Assembly: GCA_052035915.1 (NCBI GenBank)
Contig: JBPOHE010000030.1
Location: 1-52,524 of the forward strand
Length of the DNA stretch: 52,524 bases
Reading direction: 5' to 3'
DNA from: JBPOHE01 sp052035915
Lineage (GTDB): Bacteria > Pseudomonadota > Gammaproteobacteria > Chromatiales > Chromatiaceae
In this document: piece after piece, positions 42,186 to 51,276 of the stretch
Layout: every line of letters starts with the position of its first letter
How positions within the stretch are numbered: position 1 is the stretch's first letter
Translations under genes and position numbers: made by a program
The notes under the pieces: generated by a model
The model's input: only the letters and a program-made list of their open reading frames with translations
Told to the model about the DNA's origin: nothing
Databases searched by the model: none

Positions 42186-44519
42186 TCACTTTCCCCGTTT
42201 AAGCGCCTGGGCCAGGGCCTCGGCCAAGGCGCCGCTGGGGGGCACGCTGGGGGTTTGGGTCCGACGATTGTTGGAGGAAGCCGCCTGTTGTTGCCGTTTG
42301 GGCGTGGGGGCTGGGCTAGGAGGAGGCGTCGCCGGCTTGGCCTGAGCGCTCGGCTGGTCGTCCAAGCGCATGCTGAGGGCGATCCGTTTGCGGGCGAGGT
42401 CCACCTCCAACACCTTGACCTTGACCAGATCGCCGGTCCTGACCACCTCCCGGGGGTCCTTGACGAAGCGGTCCGCCAGGGCCGAGATGTGCACCAATCC
42501 GTCCTGATGCACCCCGATATCGACGAAGGCGCCGAAGTTGGCGACATTGGTCACCACGCCTTCTAGCACCATGCCCGGGCGGAGGTGTTGGAGTTCCTCC
42601 ACGCCTTCCTCGAATCTGGCGGTCTTGAACTCCGGGCGGGGATCGCGACCGGGTTTTTCCAGCTCGGCGAGGATGTCCCTGACCGTGGGCAGGCCGAAGC
42701 GGTCGTCGATGAACTCCTGGGGATTCAGCCCTCGTAACAGCTCCGGGCGGCCGATGAGTTCGCGGACAGCCTTGCCGGTGCGCTCCAGGATGCGCTGGAC
42801 CAGGGGATAGGCCTCGGGGTGCACCGCCGAGGCATCCAGCGGATTGGTGCCATCCGGGATGCGCAGGAATCCCGCCGCCTGCTCGAAGGTCTTGGGACCC
42901 AGGCGGGGTACCTTTCTCAGTGAATCCCGATCGGGAAAGGCGCCGTTCTCGTTGCGGAAAGTCACCAGATTGTTGGCCAGCGAGGCCGAGAGACCGGAGA
43001 CCCGGCTCAGGAGCGCCGGCGAGGCGGTGTTGACGTCCACCCCGACCGCGTTCACGCAGTCTTCCACCACCTTATCCAGACTCTGCGCCAATTGGCTCTG
43101 ATTGACGTCGTGCTGATACTGGCCGACGCCGATGGACTTGGGGTCGATCTTCACCAATTCCGCCAGGGGGTCCTGCAACCGGCGGGCGATGGAGACCGCC
43201 CCGCGCAGGGAGACATCGAGGTCGGGCAGTTCCTGGGCGGCCAGTTGGGAGGCGGAATAGACCGAGGCGCCGGCCTCGCTCACCACCAGTTTTTGTAGTC
43301 CCAGTTGAGGATGGCGTTGGAGCAGATCCTGGACCAGGCGGTCGGTCTCACGGGAGGCGGTGCCGTTGCCGATGCTGATCAGCTTGACGCCGAATTTCAT
43401 GGCCAGGGCGGCGAGGATGGCGACGGAGCGGTCCCAGTCGTTGCGCGGGACATGGGGATAGATGGTGGCGGTGTCCAGGAGCTTGCCGGTGGTATCGACC
43501 ACCGCCACCTTGACCCCGGTACGCAGCCCGGGATCCAGGCCCATGATGGTCCGTCGTCCGGCCGGGGCCGCCAGCAGGAGATCCCTGAGATTGCGGGCGA
43601 AGACGCGGATGGCCTCTTCCTCGGCGCCTTCCTTGAGGGCCGTTTTCAATTCCAGATCCAGGTGGGTGAAGAGCTTCACCTTCCAGGCCCAGCGCACCGT
43701 CTCGCGCAGCCAGGCATCCGCCGGGCGTCCCTGATCGCGGATACCGAAGCGCTCGGCCACCATGAGTTCGCAGGGATCGGTGGTACTCCCGGGAGGTAGG
43801 GCCGGTTGGATCTCGATGGACAAAAAGCCCTCGTTGCGGCCGCGGAACAGGGCCAGCGCCCGATGGGAGGGGATGTCCTTGAGTGGCCCCTGATAGTCGA
43901 AGTAGTCGGAAAACTTGGCCCCCTCCTGTTCCTTCCCTTCAACCACCTTGGCGCGGATCTGGGCCGTCTCCCGCAGATGCTCGCGTAAGCGTCCGAGCAG
44001 CTCGGCGTCCTCGGCGAAGCGCTCCATGAGGATCTGCCGGGCGCCTTCGAGGGCGGCGGCGACATCCGCCACCCCTTTTTCCCCATCGACGAAGGCGGCC
44101 GCCAGAACCTCCGGCCCCTGGCGGGGATCTTCCAGCAGGCCCAGGGCCAGGGGCTCCAGCCCGGCCTCGCGGGCGATCTGGGCCTTGGTGCGGCGCTTGG
44201 GCTTGTAGGGCAGATAGAGATCCTCCAGGCGCACCTTGGTGTCGGCGGTGAGGATCTCCTGTTCCAGCTCCGGGGTCAGCTTGCCCTGCTCACCGATGCT
44301 GCGCCGTATGACCTCGCGCCGCGCCTCCAGCTCCCTCAGGTAGCCCAGGCGTTCTTCGAGGGTGCGCAGATGGCCGTCGTCCAAACCGCCGGTCACCTCC
44401 TTGCGATACCGGGCGATGAAGGGGACGGTAGCGCCCCCATCCAACAATTCGACCGCGGATTGCACCTGACGGGGTTGTACCCCCAATTCGTGGGCGATGC
44501 GTTCGACAATACTCAGCAT
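42186..44519 (-). CDS. tex: Tex-family RNA-binding transcription accessory protein
   Basis: 777 residues from the ATG at 44519 (GGAGG upstream); longer upstream frames are not Tex-like. The family order is complete: N-terminal helical domain (ERIAHELGVQ, TVPFIARYRKEVTGGLDD, LEDLYLPYKPKRRTKA), the YqgF/RNase H-like domain (MGLDPGLRTGVKVAVVD, ISIGNGTASRETD), the helix-hairpin-helix region (VDVNTASPALLSRVSGL, RLGPKTFEQAAGF) and a C-terminal S1 RNA-binding domain (VLEGVVTNVANFGAFVDIGV). A Pro/Ala/Gln-rich tail follows the S1 domain. Tex is a conserved cytosolic factor linked to transcription and ribosome hibernation. It is the last gene of a minus-strand series. Confidence 0.95.
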   Translation of the reverse strand: MLSIVERIAHELGVQPRQVQSAVELLDGGATVPFIARYRKEVTGGLDDGHLRTLEERLGYLRELEARREVIRRSIGEQGKLTPELEQEILTADTKVRLEDLYLPYKPKRRTKAQIAREAGLEPLALGLLEDPRQGPEVLAAAFVDGEKGVADVAAALEGARQILMERFAEDAELLGRLREHLRETAQIRAKVVEGKEQEGAKFSDYFDYQGPLKDIPSHRALALFRGRNEGFLSIEIQPALPPGSTTDPCELMVAERFGIRDQGRPADAWLRETVRWAWKVKLFTHLDLELKTALKEGAEEEAIRVFARNLRDLLLAAPAGRRTIMGLDPGLRTGVKVAVVDTTGKLLDTATIYPHVPRNDWDRSVAILAALAMKFGVKLISIGNGTASRETDRLVQDLLQRHPQLGLQKLVVSEAGASVYSASQLAAQELPDLDVSLRGAVSIARRLQDPLAELVKIDPKSIGVGQYQHDVNQSQLAQSLDKVVEDCVNAVGVDVNTASPALLSRVSGLSASLANNLVTFRNENGAFPDRDSLRKVPRLGPKTFEQAAGFLRIPDGTNPLDASAVHPEAYPLVQRILERTGKAVRELIGRPELLRGLNPQEFIDDRFGLPTVRDILAELEKPGRDPRPEFKTARFEEGVEELQHLRPGMVLEGVVTNVANFGAFVDIGVHQDGLVHISALADRFVKDPREVVRTGDLVKVKVLEVDLARKRIALSMRLDDQPSAQAKPATPPPSPAPTPKRQQQAASSNNRRTQTPSVPPSGALAEALAQALKRGK

Positions 44520-44581
44520 GGGGGAGGACCTCCGAGGATCGGATGAAGGATAGGGATGGCCAGAGAACCCGAAAACCGGGG

Positions 44582-44785
44582 TCAGTTGATGTCGCAGGGC
44601 CGCTGGTAGACGGCCATGACGGCCTTGAGTTCGGCCAGGAGTTCGGCCCTGGCGCCCACATCCAGGTGCGCGGCCTCGGGGGGGATCTCGCCTTGCTCCA
44701 TGGCCTGGATATCTCTCAACAGGGCACGGCAACCCTTGCGACAGAAAAGCTCGATACAGTTTTCGAGGCTCTGATGATGAGACAT
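44582..44785 (-). CDS. Small Cys-containing hypothetical protein
   Basis: 67 residues from the ATG at 44785 with GGAGAG eight bases upstream. Three cysteines are present, two close together (ENCIELFCRKGCRALL) and one near the C-terminus (QRPCDIN). The rest is amphipathic helix (AHLDVGARAELLAELKAVMA). I do not recognise the family. It lies between the methyltransferase and tex genes in the same direction with short gaps, so it is probably part of their transcript. Confidence 0.65.
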   Translation of the reverse strand: MSHHQSLENCIELFCRKGCRALLRDIQAMEQGEIPPEAAHLDVGARAELLAELKAVMAVYQRPCDIN

Positions 44786-44823
44786 CGATACAGCTCTCCA
44801 GGCCGAACCGGCCACCGGGCCGG

Positions 44824-46482
44824 TCAGGCGGTCTTTTCCTCGGACTCGAACAGACCATGATGGGCAAACACCTGGAGCAGGCGGTTGGTGTTTTCCCGGA
44901 CCTCTTTCAGCGCCATCCCCGGCATCCCCTTGGTTTCGAGATAGGCCGTGAGATCGGGTTCGTGCTTGAGCGCCCGTCCCAGCTCGAAGACCAGGGCGTC
45001 GAGGGTGCGCGAACCGTCCGCCAGCTCCAGGAGGCGTCGACCGACGGTATCGATCTCCACCGCCACATGACGCACCGAGGCCAGGGCGGTACGGCCCTCG
45101 GCGAGTTGATCGGCGACCAGACTGGTGATCCTGGGTTGGGTCGCGAGCTTGGTCTGAAACAGCCTCGGGCTCGCCGTCAGGCGTATGCCCTGGGAGAGGA
45201 TCAGATTGAATATCTCCCCGAGGAAGGCGGTCGACTCCTCGAGATGCCCCAGCAGACGCTTCCGTCGCAGAAAGTCGATGGCCTCCGATTCCAGTTCGCC
45301 GAGGCTCATGGCATTGGGGTAGGTCTTTTTGAGCAGGATGAGGGCGGCCTTGGTGAGGGGATGCTCCAGGCTGTAGCCCTCCTGCGCGGCGGAGCGAAAC
45401 ACCTGCGCCTTGATCTCGCCCAGGACCAGGTCATCCGGACTGCTGAGGTCGGCATAGAGCCGGAACGGCTGTAGTCGCTCCGGACTCAGTTCCAGGCTCG
45501 GCTGGAGTTCGGCCCGGCAGAGCAACGACTGGCGAAAGGCGCGCAATCTGAAGAAATCCCCATACTGCTCGCGAATCACCAGATCCTGGATCGGTTCGAT
45601 CAGGGCCGCGGCTGTCGGTGGCAGGGTGGTGGGAAACATGGTGAAGAGGTTGGCATCGGCCAGATATTGCAGCCCATGGGCCTTGGTCTGATGCACGAAC
45701 TCCTCGAAATAGAGCGGCTGGTTGATGCGCTCCAGATACTCGTGAAAGAGGTAGCTCGGCTTGGCCTGCAACAGGGTATCCACCTCCTTGCCCAACCAGT
45801 GGCCGCTCTTGGTGTCGCGGTCGGCGCCGCCATCCTGGAGACAGAGCAGGAATTCCCTCGCCTTGGCGATCCGCTCGGTGGGGGATTTGACGTCCCGGCA
45901 GTGGCGCAGCAGCATGGCCCGCAGGGTCCCCCGCAGCCCCCATCCCGGCATGGTGTTGTAGCTGATGTAGGCGATGCCCTGGGGTTTCAGCCGCTTGCGA
46001 CAGGTTTCCAGGATGTGTTGCTGTACCTTGGGCGGTACCCAGGAGTAGACCCCATGGACGATGATGTAGTCGAAAACACCGAGACGTTTATCGAGCCGGA
46101 TGATATCCCCATGCTGTAGCTCGATGTTTTTCAATCCCAGGCGCTTGATCTGATCGCGTCCGGCTCGGGCCTGAATCTGTGAGAGTTCGATGCCGACGAA
46201 GTGGCTGTCCGGCCAATGATAGGCCATGGGGATGAGGTTGCCGCCATTGGCGGACCCCAGTTCCAATACCCGACAGCGATCCGGCAAGGCCGTCTCCAGG
46301 CCGAAGAGCCGCCCGAGGACGGCCAGGTTGTCGGGATGGGTAGGGGGGATGGGACGATCCTCGTAGGGGATCTGGTCGTATTCTTTTATGGTTTTCACTG
46401 TGCCGTCGGTTCCGCTGCTGAGTGAAAGAATCTGACGCCCGGGTGGTGAGAAATTATCCGTTGCGCGGCCATCGCCGCTCAA
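44824..46482 (-). CDS. SAM-dependent methyltransferase with PKMT-type regulatory domain
   Basis: 552 residues if started at the TTG at 46482, which overlaps the Hsp33 stop (TTGA) and has GGGGAG nine bases upstream. A GTG at 46398 (product starting VKTIKEYDQIPYED) is an alternative that begins nearer the conserved part. The class I methyltransferase fold spans about residues 60-200: VLELGSANGGNLIP for SAM, HFVGIELSQIQ, DYIIVHGVYSWVP and GIAYISYNTMPGW. The remaining 350 residues match the regulatory/PKMT C-terminal region known from rickettsial protein lysine methyltransferases. The substrate is probably protein, but this is an inference from the family. Confidence 0.85.
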   Translation of the reverse strand: MSGDGRATDNFSPPGRQILSLSSGTDGTVKTIKEYDQIPYEDRPIPPTHPDNLAVLGRLFGLETALPDRCRVLELGSANGGNLIPMAYHWPDSHFVGIELSQIQARAGRDQIKRLGLKNIELQHGDIIRLDKRLGVFDYIIVHGVYSWVPPKVQQHILETCRKRLKPQGIAYISYNTMPGWGLRGTLRAMLLRHCRDVKSPTERIAKAREFLLCLQDGGADRDTKSGHWLGKEVDTLLQAKPSYLFHEYLERINQPLYFEEFVHQTKAHGLQYLADANLFTMFPTTLPPTAAALIEPIQDLVIREQYGDFFRLRAFRQSLLCRAELQPSLELSPERLQPFRLYADLSSPDDLVLGEIKAQVFRSAAQEGYSLEHPLTKAALILLKKTYPNAMSLGELESEAIDFLRRKRLLGHLEESTAFLGEIFNLILSQGIRLTASPRLFQTKLATQPRITSLVADQLAEGRTALASVRHVAVEIDTVGRRLLELADGSRTLDALVFELGRALKHEPDLTAYLETKGMPGMALKEVRENTNRLLQVFAHHGLFESEEKTA

Positions 46483-47372
46483 TGCCTAGTGCTCCCCAGT
46501 TCCGGAGCGGGCTCGGGTTGCCACAACTGTTGGATATCCACGGCATCGAAACTGTAGTGTCGGTTGCAAAATTCGCAAGCGACCTCGATGCGGGAGTATT
46601 CCAGTAGAAGCTGGGATAATTCCTCGCGACCAAGGTGGGACAACATTGTACCGACCCGTCGCCGTGAGCAGTTACAGCGGAAGGCCAGGGGATCGGCCTC
46701 GAAGAGACGCACCTGCTCCTGGTTGAACAGGGAGTAGACCAAGTCGGTCGGGGCCAGGCCGAGCAATTCCTCCTGTTTCAGGGTATCCGCCAGGGTGACG
46801 AGTCGCTCCCAGGCGTCCGGGATGCGAACGCCTCCCGGCAGCTCCTGCAACAACAGCCCGGCGGCCCGCTCCCGGGTCGCCTTCAACCAGAGCCGGGTCG
46901 GCAATTGTTCCGACTGCTGGAAATAGGTCTCCAGGGCCTGGACCAGATTGGCCCCCTCCAGCGGTACTATGCCCTGATAGGGTTGGCGCCCAGGCAACTG
47001 GATCGTTATCACCAACGAGCCCTGACCGAACACCTCGGCCAGGTTGCCCCGGGGCACCTCGCCCCGCCATTTCGCCAGGCCCCGCAGGGTGCCCTTGTCC
47101 GTGGCCTGGGCCACCAGGGTGTGCAGCGCCCCGTCGCCCTGGATCTGCAGGATCAGCGACCCCTGGAATTTGATGGTCGCCGACAGCAGGGTGACCGCCG
47201 TCAGGGCCTCACCGAGTTGTCGGGCTACGCTTTCCGGATAGGGACGCTGCTCCAGCACCTTGCGCAGGCTGGCGTCCAGGTAGACGAGTTCACCTCTCAC
47301 CCCCAGATCATCGAACAGAAAACGATGGAGGTGATCGCGATCCTGCCAGATACCGCTCATGCCTTGTTCCAT
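46479..47372 (-). CDS. hslO: Redox-regulated chaperone Hsp33
   Basis: 297 residues from the ATG at 47372 (AGGGGC upstream; a second ATG follows at 47360). The N-terminal holdase domain reads DHLHRFLFDDLGVRGELVYL, ATIKFQGSLILQIQGDG and RGEVPRGNLAE. The C-terminal redox switch has C-x-C (CNCSRRR) and C-x2-C (CEFCNRHY), the four zinc ligands that sense oxidation and unfolding in this cytosolic chaperone. Its stop overlaps the methyltransferase TTG by 4 bp, so the two are probably co-translated. Confidence 0.95.
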   Translation of the reverse strand: MEQGMSGIWQDRDHLHRFLFDDLGVRGELVYLDASLRKVLEQRPYPESVARQLGEALTAVTLLSATIKFQGSLILQIQGDGALHTLVAQATDKGTLRGLAKWRGEVPRGNLAEVFGQGSLVITIQLPGRQPYQGIVPLEGANLVQALETYFQQSEQLPTRLWLKATRERAAGLLLQELPGGVRIPDAWERLVTLADTLKQEELLGLAPTDLVYSLFNQEQVRLFEADPLAFRCNCSRRRVGTMLSHLGREELSQLLLEYSRIEVACEFCNRHYSFDAVDIQQLWQPEPAPELGSTRH

Positions 47373-47499
47373 GTGATGCCCCTGCCGCTTGGATGGGAAA
47401 CGTCCCGCCTCGATCGAGCGGACTTGCAGCCGTTCTTTGGGCGAGTACCCTAACGCCAATGTTCACATTCAACGCGCAGCCCGCTAGAGAGAACGGACG

Positions 47500-48543
47500 A
47501 TGACTAGACGACGTGCCTTGATCTGGATCCTGGCGGGGGTGATGGTCGCCGGGGCCGGGAGCTTCTGGTGGATGAACCGGGGGACGGATACCCTGGGAAA
47601 GGCGCTGGATCTCAGACGCCTTCCCCTGATCGCTCAATGGCTGCAACAGAAGACTTTACCAGAAGGTTTCGCCGCAAGTAACGGGCGGATCGAGGCGACC
47701 GAGATCGACATCGCCACCAAGTTGCCTGGTCGGCTGGCCGAGGTCCTGGTCGAGGAGGGTCATCTGGTCGAGGCCGGTCAACCGGTGGCCCGCATGGATA
47801 CCGCCTCCCTGCGCGCCCAACTGGCCCAGGCGGAGGCGGAATGGCGGCGGGCCCAGCTCGAACGGGACTACGCCCGCGCCCTGGTCGCCCAGCAGGAGGA
47901 GGAGCTGGGTCTGGCCCGCAACGAGTTGCGGCGGCTGCGCCAACTGGTGACCAAGGGCAATGTATCGGTGGAGCAACTGGACCAAGCCCAAACCCGTGCC
48001 CAGGTCGCCGCGGCGGGGGTGCAGGCGGCCAAGGTCAAGGTGGTGGCGAGTGAGGCCGCCATCGAAGCCGCCGTCGCGGCGGTGGAACGCATCCGGGTGG
48101 ATATCAACGACAGCGAATTGAAATCGCCCAAGCGCGGACGGGTGCTCTTCCGCCTCGCCGAACCCGGGGAGGTGCTGGGCTCGGGTGGCAAGATCCTCAC
48201 CCTGCTCGATGTCGCCGATCTCTACATGGTGATCTTTCTCCCGGAGAAGGTCGCCGGTCAGGTCCCGCTGGGGGGCGAGGCGCGACTCATCTTCGATGCC
48301 GCGCCCGAATACGTGGTGCCGGCCAGCGTTTCCTTTGTCGCCGCCCGCGCCCAATTCACCCCCAAACAGGTGGAAACCCGGAGTGAGCGGGAGAAGCTTT
48401 CCTTCCGGGTCAAGCTGAAAATCCCCGAGGACATCCTGCGGCAATACGAATCGAGGATGAAGACCGGTCTCCCGGGGGAGGGCTTCGTCCGTCTGCTGGA
48501 TGGCGCCGCTTGGCCGGAGCATCTGCAACCCCGCCTGCCCTGA
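47500..48543 (+). CDS. HlyD-family membrane fusion protein (YhiI/YbhG type)
   Basis: 347 residues. One N-terminal membrane anchor (LIWILAGVMVAGAGSFWWM), then lipoyl-like halves (GRIEATEIDIATKLPGRLAE and SPKRGRVLFRLAEPGEVLGS) around a long alpha-helical hairpin of coiled-coil heptads (about 105-200), then the beta-barrel domain (LYMVIFLPEKVAGQVPLGG). This is the periplasmic adaptor of a tripartite export system. It is followed 4 bp later by the double ABC protein, the same order as E. coli yhiI-rbbA-yhhJ. An outer-membrane partner is not encoded here. Confidence 0.92.
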   Translation: MTRRRALIWILAGVMVAGAGSFWWMNRGTDTLGKALDLRRLPLIAQWLQQKTLPEGFAASNGRIEATEIDIATKLPGRLAEVLVEEGHLVEAGQPVARMDTASLRAQLAQAEAEWRRAQLERDYARALVAQQEEELGLARNELRRLRQLVTKGNVSVEQLDQAQTRAQVAAAGVQAAKVKVVASEAAIEAAVAAVERIRVDINDSELKSPKRGRVLFRLAEPGEVLGSGGKILTLLDVADLYMVIFLPEKVAGQVPLGGEARLIFDAAPEYVVPASVSFVAARAQFTPKQVETRSEREKLSFRVKLKIPEDILRQYESRMKTGLPGEGFVRLLDGAAWPEHLQPRLP

Positions 48544-48547
48544 ACCC

Positions 48548-51274
48548 ATGTCCACCCTGGCCCGTCTGCATGCCCTCAGCCACAGGTACGGCAAGAAGCT
48601 GGTCGCCCTGCGCGAGATCGAGCTGGAACTCCCGGCCGGTTGTTTGGTGGGGGTGATTGGGCCGGATGGGGTCGGCAAGTCGACCCTGCTCGGGTTGCTG
48701 GCCGGGATCCGGCGGATTCAGGAGGGTAGGGTGGAGATCCTGGGCCTGGACCTGAGCCGGACGGAACAAAGGCGCGAGTTGGTCGAGCGCGTCGCCTACA
48801 TGCCCCAGGGATTGGGACGCCATCTCTATCCTTCGCTCTCGGTGGGAGAAAATCTCCATTTCTTCGGCCGTCTCTTCGGCCAGGGTCCCCGGGCGCGCCG
48901 GGCCCGCATCGCCGAGCTGCTGGCGGCGACGGATCTGACCCCCTTCGCCGACCGGGCCGTTTCCAAGCTGTCCGGCGGCATGAAACAAAAGCTGGCGCTC
49001 TGTTGCGCCCTCATCCACGATCCCGAGGTACTCATCCTCGACGAACCCACCACCGGCGTGGACCCGCTGTCGCGGCGTCGATTTTGGGAACTCATCGGCG
49101 CGGTCCGTCAGCGTCGCCCGGGGATGAGCCTGGTGGTCGCCACCGCCTATATGGAGGAGGCGGAAGGCTTCGACTTCCTGGTTGCCATGGATGCCGGGCG
49201 GATACTGACCACTGGCCGCGCCGCCGAGATCGAGGCTCGTACCGGCGTGGCCGACCTGGACCGGGCCTTCATCCAATGGCTGCCCGAGGCCCGGCGACTC
49301 GGACACAAGGAGATCAACCTGCCGCCCCGCCAGGCGGTGCCCGAGGAAGTGCCGGTGATCCAGGCGGAGAATCTCACCCGCCGCTTCGAGGGTTTCACCG
49401 CCGTGGATCGGGTGAGTTTCAGCATCCACTCCGGGGAGATCTTCGGTTTTCTGGGATCCAACGGCTGCGGCAAGACCACCACCATGCGCATGCTCACCGG
49501 ACTGCTGCCGCCCAGCGCCGGCGAGGCGCGGATCTTCGGTCGCGAGGTGGACGCCCAGAGCATCGAGGCGCGCAAAGGGGTGGGCTATATGTCCCAGAGT
49601 TTCTCGCTCTATAGCGAACTCAGCGTGCGCCAGAATCTCGAACTCCACGCCCATCTCGTCCATCTCCCCGCGGCGGCGATCCCGGACCGTATCGCCGAAC
49701 TGGTCGTTCTTTTCGACCTCGGCGAGGTGATGGAGACCCGGGCCGCCAATCTGCCCCTCGGTCTGAGACAACGGCTCTCCCTGGCGGTGGCGATCATTCA
49801 CGAACCGCCGCTGTTGATCCTCGATGAACCCACCTCGGGGGTGGATCCCATCGCCAGGGACAGTTTCTGGGAACGGCTGATCCATCTCTCCCGGGAGCGC
49901 GGCGTGACCATCTTCATCTCCACCCATTTCATGAACGAGGCCGAGCGTTGCGACCGCATCTCCCTGATGCATGCCGGCAAGGTCCTGGCCCAGGGTCGCC
50001 CGTCCGAGCTGGTCCAGGCCCAGCAGGCGGAAAATCTGGAAGCGGCCTTCATCGCCTATCTGGAGCAGGAGGAACCGCGGGAGCGGATCGCCGCCGGCGC
50101 CACCTCGGCCTTTGGACAGGAGAAGGCGCCGAGCGCGAGTCATCATCGCTTTTCGCTGCGCCGACTCTGGGCCTATGCCCTGCGGGAGGCGCTCGAACTG
50201 CGCCGCGACCCCATCCGCCTCAGCTTCGCCCTGCTTGGCCCCATGCTACTGCTGGTGGCCATGGGCTATGGCATGTCCTTCGACGTCAACCGGCTGGATT
50301 TTGCCGTGCTGGATCAGGATCAGACCCCGGTCAGCCGTTTTTACATCGAGTCATTCAGCGGTTCACCCTATTTCCATGAATATCCGCCCCTGCTCCATGA
50401 AGAGGACAGTCAACGCCGCCTGCAAAGCGGTCGCCTGGATCTCGCCCTGGAGATACCGCCGGGTTTCGGGGAGAGATTAAAACGGGAACAGACGCCGGAG
50501 GTCGGGGTCTGGATCGAGGGCTCCAATCCCTTTCGCGCCGAGACCCTGCGCGGCTATGTCCGTGGGGTGCATCGGGACGCCATGCTGGACTGGATCTTCC
50601 TCAGCCGGGGCGAACGACCGCCGCCCGGCCCGGTGGATGTCGCCACCCGTTTCCGTTACAACCAGGACTTCCGCAGCCTCTACGCCATGGTGCCGGGCAT
50701 CATCATGCTGCTGCTGATCCTCATCCCGGCCACCATGACAGCGGTGGGGGTGGTGCGGGAAAAAGAGCTTGGCTCAATCACGAATCTTTATGCGACTCCG
50801 GTTACCGGGCTGGAGTTTCTTATCGGAAAGCTGCTGCCCTATATCGGCGTCGCCCTCCTGACCTATGCCCTGCTATTGCTCCAGGCGGTGTTTCTGTTTC
50901 AGGTCCCCATCAAGGGCAGTCTGCTGGGACTCCACATCGGCACCATTCTTTTCGTCTTCGCCGGTACCGGGCTCGGACTGCTGATGTCTTCCTTCGTGCG
51001 CACCCAAATCGCGGCCGTGTTCGGCACCGCCATCATCAGTCTCATGCCCACGGTGCTCTTCTCCGGCTTCATCTCGCCGCTCGCCTCGCTCTCGGGGGCG
51101 GCCAAGGGGATGGGCTACGGCTTTCCGAGTTCCTGGTTCCGCCATATCAGCGTCGGCGTTTTCACCAAGGGCCTCGGCCTGCCGGAACTCTGGCTGGACT
51201 ATCTCATGCTGGCGGGCTTTGGTCTGGTGTTCCTCGCCATCAGCCGCTGGCTACTACACAGCCAGGCCAAGTAG
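48548..51274 (+). CDS. rbbA: Double ABC ATPase fused to ABC-2 permease (RbbA type)
   Basis: 908 residues from the ATG at 48548. Two ATPase domains come first: one with GPDGVGKST, LSGGMKQKLALC and LILDEPTTGVDP (about 5-230), one with GSNGCGKTT, LPLGLRQRLSLA and LILDEPTSGVDP (about 270-500). The second lacks the canonical LSGG, having LPLG, which is common in this family. An ABC-2 membrane domain follows: one segment near 565-585, a large extracytoplasmic part (DQDQTPVSRFYIESFSGSPY), then five C-terminal segments. RbbA was named for ribosome association, but the operon context supports an exporter working with the HlyD protein and the next permease. Confidence 0.92.
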   Translation: MSTLARLHALSHRYGKKLVALREIELELPAGCLVGVIGPDGVGKSTLLGLLAGIRRIQEGRVEILGLDLSRTEQRRELVERVAYMPQGLGRHLYPSLSVGENLHFFGRLFGQGPRARRARIAELLAATDLTPFADRAVSKLSGGMKQKLALCCALIHDPEVLILDEPTTGVDPLSRRRFWELIGAVRQRRPGMSLVVATAYMEEAEGFDFLVAMDAGRILTTGRAAEIEARTGVADLDRAFIQWLPEARRLGHKEINLPPRQAVPEEVPVIQAENLTRRFEGFTAVDRVSFSIHSGEIFGFLGSNGCGKTTTMRMLTGLLPPSAGEARIFGREVDAQSIEARKGVGYMSQSFSLYSELSVRQNLELHAHLVHLPAAAIPDRIAELVVLFDLGEVMETRAANLPLGLRQRLSLAVAIIHEPPLLILDEPTSGVDPIARDSFWERLIHLSRERGVTIFISTHFMNEAERCDRISLMHAGKVLAQGRPSELVQAQQAENLEAAFIAYLEQEEPRERIAAGATSAFGQEKAPSASHHRFSLRRLWAYALREALELRRDPIRLSFALLGPMLLLVAMGYGMSFDVNRLDFAVLDQDQTPVSRFYIESFSGSPYFHEYPPLLHEEDSQRRLQSGRLDLALEIPPGFGERLKREQTPEVGVWIEGSNPFRAETLRGYVRGVHRDAMLDWIFLSRGERPPPGPVDVATRFRYNQDFRSLYAMVPGIIMLLLILIPATMTAVGVVREKELGSITNLYATPVTGLEFLIGKLLPYIGVALLTYALLLLQAVFLFQVPIKGSLLGLHIGTILFVFAGTGLGLLMSSFVRTQIAAVFGTAIISLMPTVLFSGFISPLASLSGAAKGMGYGFPSSWFRHISVGVFTKGLGLPELWLDYLMLAGFGLVFLAISRWLLHSQAK

Positions 51275-51276
51275 CC

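Noticed and set aside
44520..44867. Long N-terminal extension of Tex
   Set aside because: The frame upstream of 44519 overlaps the small gene at 44582-44785 and is Arg/Pro-rich without similarity to Tex, whose conserved start (MLSIVERIAHELGV) is at 44519.
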